From positions 1 to 8,517 of the forward strand of contig JAAVGZ010000012.1 in assembly GCA_014799985.1 (NCBI GenBank): a stretch of DNA of 8,517 nt. Direction: 5' to 3'. Numbering within the stretch: the stretch's first letter is position 1; every line of letters begins with the position of its first letter. Made by a program: the position numbers and the translations under genes. A model generated the notes under the pieces. The model saw only the letters and a program-made list of their open reading frames with translations. It was not told where the DNA came from and did no database searches. Below, piece by piece: positions 6,616 to 8,517 of this stretch. The DNA is from Helicobacter sp. Its GTDB lineage: Bacteria > Campylobacterota > Campylobacteria > Campylobacterales > Helicobacteraceae.

Positions 6616-7154
6616 TGTTCCTCTGTGCGGGCAAAATGGAAAGCTTTGCGTTCGCGCAAACCATCGGCGTTGGGCTTGTCGAGTGCGCGCTACATCTCAC
6701 GCAGCTCGTACTGCAAAAGAATCCCGAGATTCTCATCTTCATCGGCAGCGCGGGGAGTTACGACCCGACATTGCCGCTTCTAGGCGTGTTTGAGGCAAAC
6801 GCCGCGACACAAATCGAGCTTTCGCTATGGGAGAAAAAATCTTACACGCCGCTCGAAAATGTCATCGTTGCGGGCGATTCACCGCTTGGCGGAATCTGCG
6901 TCAATAGCAGCAACTACATCACGACCGATTCCAACCTCGCGCTGCAATTTCTTGAACGCGGAATCGCGTATGAAAACATGGAGTTTTTCTCGGTTTTGCG
7001 CGTGGCACAGCATTTCAAGATTCCAGCGTTTGGAATCTTCTGTATCACAAACTACACAAACGAAAATGCGCATGAGGACTTTATGGCAAACTTCAAACTC
7101 TCAAACGCAAAGCTAGAATCGTACATCAAAGAACACTATGCGCAATATCTATGA
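6615..7154 (+). CDS. Short PNP/MTAN-like protein (nucleoside phosphorylase fold, divergent)
   Basis: A 179-residue protein of the nucleoside phosphorylase/5'-methylthioadenosine nucleosidase superfamily. Visible: TIGVGLVECALHL (16-28), matching the SGIGKVnAA strand-helix of MTAN; IFIGSAGSYD (41-50), matching INTGSAGG; the substrate-binding Met-Glu in YENMEFFSVLRVAQHF (119-134, Glu123); and ITNYTNENAHEDF (144-156), matching ISDxAD...DF. Two oddities: it is about 50 residues shorter than MTAN because the first strands, including the general base Glu12 of E. coli MTAN, are missing; and the catalytic Asp197 is replaced by Asn146. Trimeric PNPs also use Asn there, so activity is possible but unproven. 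The start ATG at 6615 has GAGG at 6606-6609; codons upstream in frame are only the hisF overlap. The stop overlaps rlmN by 17 nt. A C. jejuni gene next to rlmN may be the same family (from memory, not checked). Confidence 0.8.
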   Translation: MFLCAGKMESFAFAQTIGVGLVECALHLTQLVLQKNPEILIFIGSAGSYDPTLPLLGVFEANAATQIELSLWEKKSYTPLENVIVAGDSPLGGICVNSSNYITTDSNLALQFLERGIAYENMEFFSVLRVAQHFKIPAFGIFCITNYTNENAHEDFMANFKLSNAKLESYIKEHYAQYL

Positions 7155-8199
7155 TTACACGCTCGATGAGCTCGCGCGCGAGTTTGCGCCAAGCTACCGC
7201 GCCAAGCAAATCTATGGTTGGCTCTATCATCGCTATATTGACGATTTTGACGCGATGAGCAATGTCTCAAAGGAGCTTCGCGCCGCGCTCAAGGAATCTT
7301 TCACGACACAATGCGTGGAGATTCTGAAAGTCGAGCACAGCGCTGATGGCAGCAAGAAATATCTCTTTGGCACGCAAGATGGGCATAGCTACGAGGCAGT
7401 GCTATTGCAAATGCGCGAGGAGCAAAGCGGCGAGGGTGGCGAAAAGCCGAGCGAGGCGCGCTACACCATTTGCCTATCTTCCCAGATTGGCTGCCGCGTG
7501 GGTTGCGCGTTTTGCTGCACAGGCAAGGGCGGATTCGTGCGGAATCTTAGCGCGGGCGAGATTGTCGCGCAGGTCGTGCATATCAAGCGCGACAACGGCT
7601 TCGCGCCGCAAAAGGGGCTCAATATCGTCTTTATGGGCATGGGCGAGCCGCTCGATAATTTCGACAATGTCGTGCGCGCGATTGGGATTCTCTCGAGCAA
7701 AGACGGACTCAGCATCGCGCCGCGTAGGCAGACGATTTCGACAAGCGGAATCGCGCCGCGCATCGAGCAGCTTGGCAGGCTGAATCTCGGCGTGCAGCTC
7801 GCGCTGTCGCTGCATGCGGTGAATGACGCGTTGCGCTCCAAGCTCGTGCCGATGAACCGAAGCTACAACATTCGCGAGGTGCTCGATGTGTTGCGCCGAT
7901 TCCCGATTGATTCGCGCAAGCGGCTGCTGTTTGAGTATATTATGATTAAAGATGTGAATGATGATTTGGCGAGCGCAAAGGAGCTTTTGCGGCTGTTGAA
8001 TGGATTCAAGGCAAAGGTGAATCTGATTTTGTTCAACCCGCATGAGGGCAGCGAGTTTGCGCGCCCAAGCGCGGAATCGGTGCGCAAGTTTCAGGAGTTT
8101 CTGCTTTCGCGCGGGCTGCTTTGCACATTGCGCAAGAGCTTGGGGCTCGATATTAGCGCCGCATGCGGGCAGCTGCGCGAGAAAAATATGCGCACTTAA
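7138..8199 (+). CDS. rlmN: Dual-specificity 23S rRNA A2503 / tRNA A37 C2-methyltransferase RlmN
   Basis: Radical SAM enzyme that methylates C2 of A2503 in 23S rRNA and A37 of some tRNAs, tuning peptidyl-transferase fidelity and some antibiotic responses. 353 residues, the usual length. N-terminal RNA-binding domain YDYTLDELAREF...RAKQIYGWLYH (6-31), DGSKKYLF (70-77), then the [4Fe-4S] motif CRVGCAFC (Cys119, 123, 126) in SSQIGCRVGCAFCCTGKGGF. The second-site cysteine (E. coli Cys118) is at Cys112 and the methyl-carrying cysteine (E. coli Cys355) is Cys343 in SAACGQLREK. FMGMGEP (165-171), VQLALSLHA (219-227) and LILFNPHEGS (296-305) are also typical. The sequence is strongly like the H. pylori enzyme, including its N-terminus, which supports the start at 7138 despite a poor ribosome site; coupling to the preceding gene (17-nt overlap) probably supplies initiation. 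Confidence 0.97.
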   Translation: MRNIYDYTLDELAREFAPSYRAKQIYGWLYHRYIDDFDAMSNVSKELRAALKESFTTQCVEILKVEHSADGSKKYLFGTQDGHSYEAVLLQMREEQSGEGGEKPSEARYTICLSSQIGCRVGCAFCCTGKGGFVRNLSAGEIVAQVVHIKRDNGFAPQKGLNIVFMGMGEPLDNFDNVVRAIGILSSKDGLSIAPRRQTISTSGIAPRIEQLGRLNLGVQLALSLHAVNDALRSKLVPMNRSYNIREVLDVLRRFPIDSRKRLLFEYIMIKDVNDDLASAKELLRLLNGFKAKVNLILFNPHEGSEFARPSAESVRKFQEFLLSRGLLCTLRKSLGLDISAACGQLREKNMRT

Positions 8200-8276
8200 G
8201 CTGCGCTCGCGCTTCGCTGCAATGACGTGTCCTTGTGTCATTGCGAGCGTCCGTTAGGACGCGCGGCAATCAAACG
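8200..8276. repeat. REP-like doublet A/B, head to head
   Basis: Two palindromic units face each other. Unit A (minus, 8200-8226) ends in GCAATGAC, and unit B (plus, 8237-8276) begins with its exact inverse GTCATTGC; the 10 nt between them (8227-8236) are unrelated. B contains a perfect hairpin GCGTCC-GTTA-GGACGC (8247-8262) and ends in GGCAATCAAACG. A has only the head and lacks the GCAATC tail, so it is shortened or degenerate. The doublet begins directly after the rlmN stop codon and could act as a 3' mRNA stabiliser or a terminator-like structure; that is inference. Confidence 0.8.
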
Positions 8277-8298
8277 TCTCTGAACTCTCAACACGGTT

Positions 8299-8373
8299 GG
8301 TTGCCGCGCTCGTTACACTCGCTCGCAATGACGTTCGTTTGGGTCATTGCGAGCGTAAGCGAAGCAATCAACG
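8299..8373. repeat. REP-like doublet C/D, head to head
   Basis: Unit C (minus, 8299-8332) and unit D (plus, 8343-8373) meet with the heads GCAATGAC and GTCATTGC, again with exactly 10 nt between (8333-8342). The inner parts differ from A/B (C has a GAGCGAGTGTAACGAGCGCGG-like body, D the shorter GAGCGTAAGCGAA), but all carry a TTA/TAA at the loop. Tails are GGCAACCAACC (C) and GCAATCAACG (D). Confidence 0.8.
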
Positions 8374-8411
8374 AGCAGAGAATCCTCATGATTCTAGCTT
8401 TGCACACGTTT

Positions 8412-8445
8412 GATTGCCACGAGGGCTAACGCCTCTCGCAATGAC
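8412..8445 (-). repeat. REP-like single unit E
   Basis: A fifth unit in minus orientation: tail GATTGCC, body CGAGGGCTAACGCCTCTCG (imperfect hairpin with TAA in the loop), head GCAATGAC. No inverted head follows 10 nt later, so it is a singlet, or a doublet that has lost its partner. Confidence 0.75.
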
Positions 8446-8517
8446 AATAAAATCTAAGAATCGCCAGAAAAAGCGCGCGCAAAGCTATGGCGAAGCCACA
8501 GCACAGCGCCGCTTTGA
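8446..8517. other. Unassigned right edge
   Basis: The last 72 nt hold only a small hairpin (TGGC-GAA-GCCA, in the 8480s-8490s). A frame starting with ATG at 8441, inside unit E, is open to the window end (25 codons, basic), but has no ribosome site. Two short minus-strand frames could equally be gene ends. No call can be made. Confidence 0.3.

Noticed and set aside
7474..8241. A 255-codon minus-strand frame opposite rlmN
   Set aside because: RlmN on the plus strand has every catalytic motif; the antisense frame has none and begins inside the REP units.
8200..8445. CRISPR array
   Set aside because: Units alternate in orientation, differ in length and body, and the spacers are 10 nt or irregular; this fits REP palindromes, not direct repeats with uniform spacers.
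8454..8517. 3' end of a minus-strand gene entering from the right edge
   Set aside because: Two different frames are open for about 20-30 codons and neither shows a recognisable protein end, so there is no basis to choose.

Overview
The window reads as chromosome of an epsilonproteobacterium, most likely a Helicobacter. Its left edge is the 5' end of a Helicobacter-type 16S rRNA. RlmN, KsgA and RNase J have the sequence character I recall from Helicobacter/Campylobacter proteins, including a long lysine-rich N-terminal extension on RNase J. A histidine biosynthesis gene (hisF) argues against H. pylori itself, which lacks that pathway. The coding sequence also looks much richer in GC than H. 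pylori (impression by eye, not computed). I assign genus level only.

Left part, minus strand (1-5773): five co-directional, tightly packed genes run ksgA, rnj, kpsF, a family 2 glycosyltransferase and a 78-residue unknown. Without a recognisable terminator they lead into the promoter, leader and 5' end of a 16S rRNA gene. ksgA and rnj overlap by 11 nt, rnj and kpsF are 8 nt apart, and the other gaps are 34 and 23 nt. The rRNA leader is about 460 nt, with a boxA-like antitermination site and several hairpins. The glycosyltransferase carries a 10-base G tract just before its nucleotide-sugar motif. It is in frame here, and a gain or loss of one G stops translation within a few codons, so it looks like a phase-variable surface-glycan switch.

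Right part, plus strand (5857-8199): from a compact divergent promoter region, hisF, a short PNP/MTAN-like protein and rlmN follow with 1-nt and 17-nt overlaps, so probably one translationally coupled operon. The PNP-like protein lacks the N-terminal part of the fold and has Asn where MTAN enzymes have catalytic Asp.

Right end (8200-8517): directly after the rlmN stop lie five REP-like palindromic units in strictly alternating orientation. Four of them form two head-to-head doublets, each with exactly 10 nt between the heads, which resembles REPIN architecture. The last ~70 nt cannot be assigned.

Theme: most of the genes act on RNA (ribosome methylation by KsgA and RlmN, RNA decay/processing by RNase J) and sit beside an rRNA operon, with a small surface-polysaccharide pair (kpsF plus glycosyltransferase) in the same transcription unit. 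All major genes belong to known families. The strongest unusual signals are the G10 switch, the REPIN-like array and the divergent PNP-like protein.
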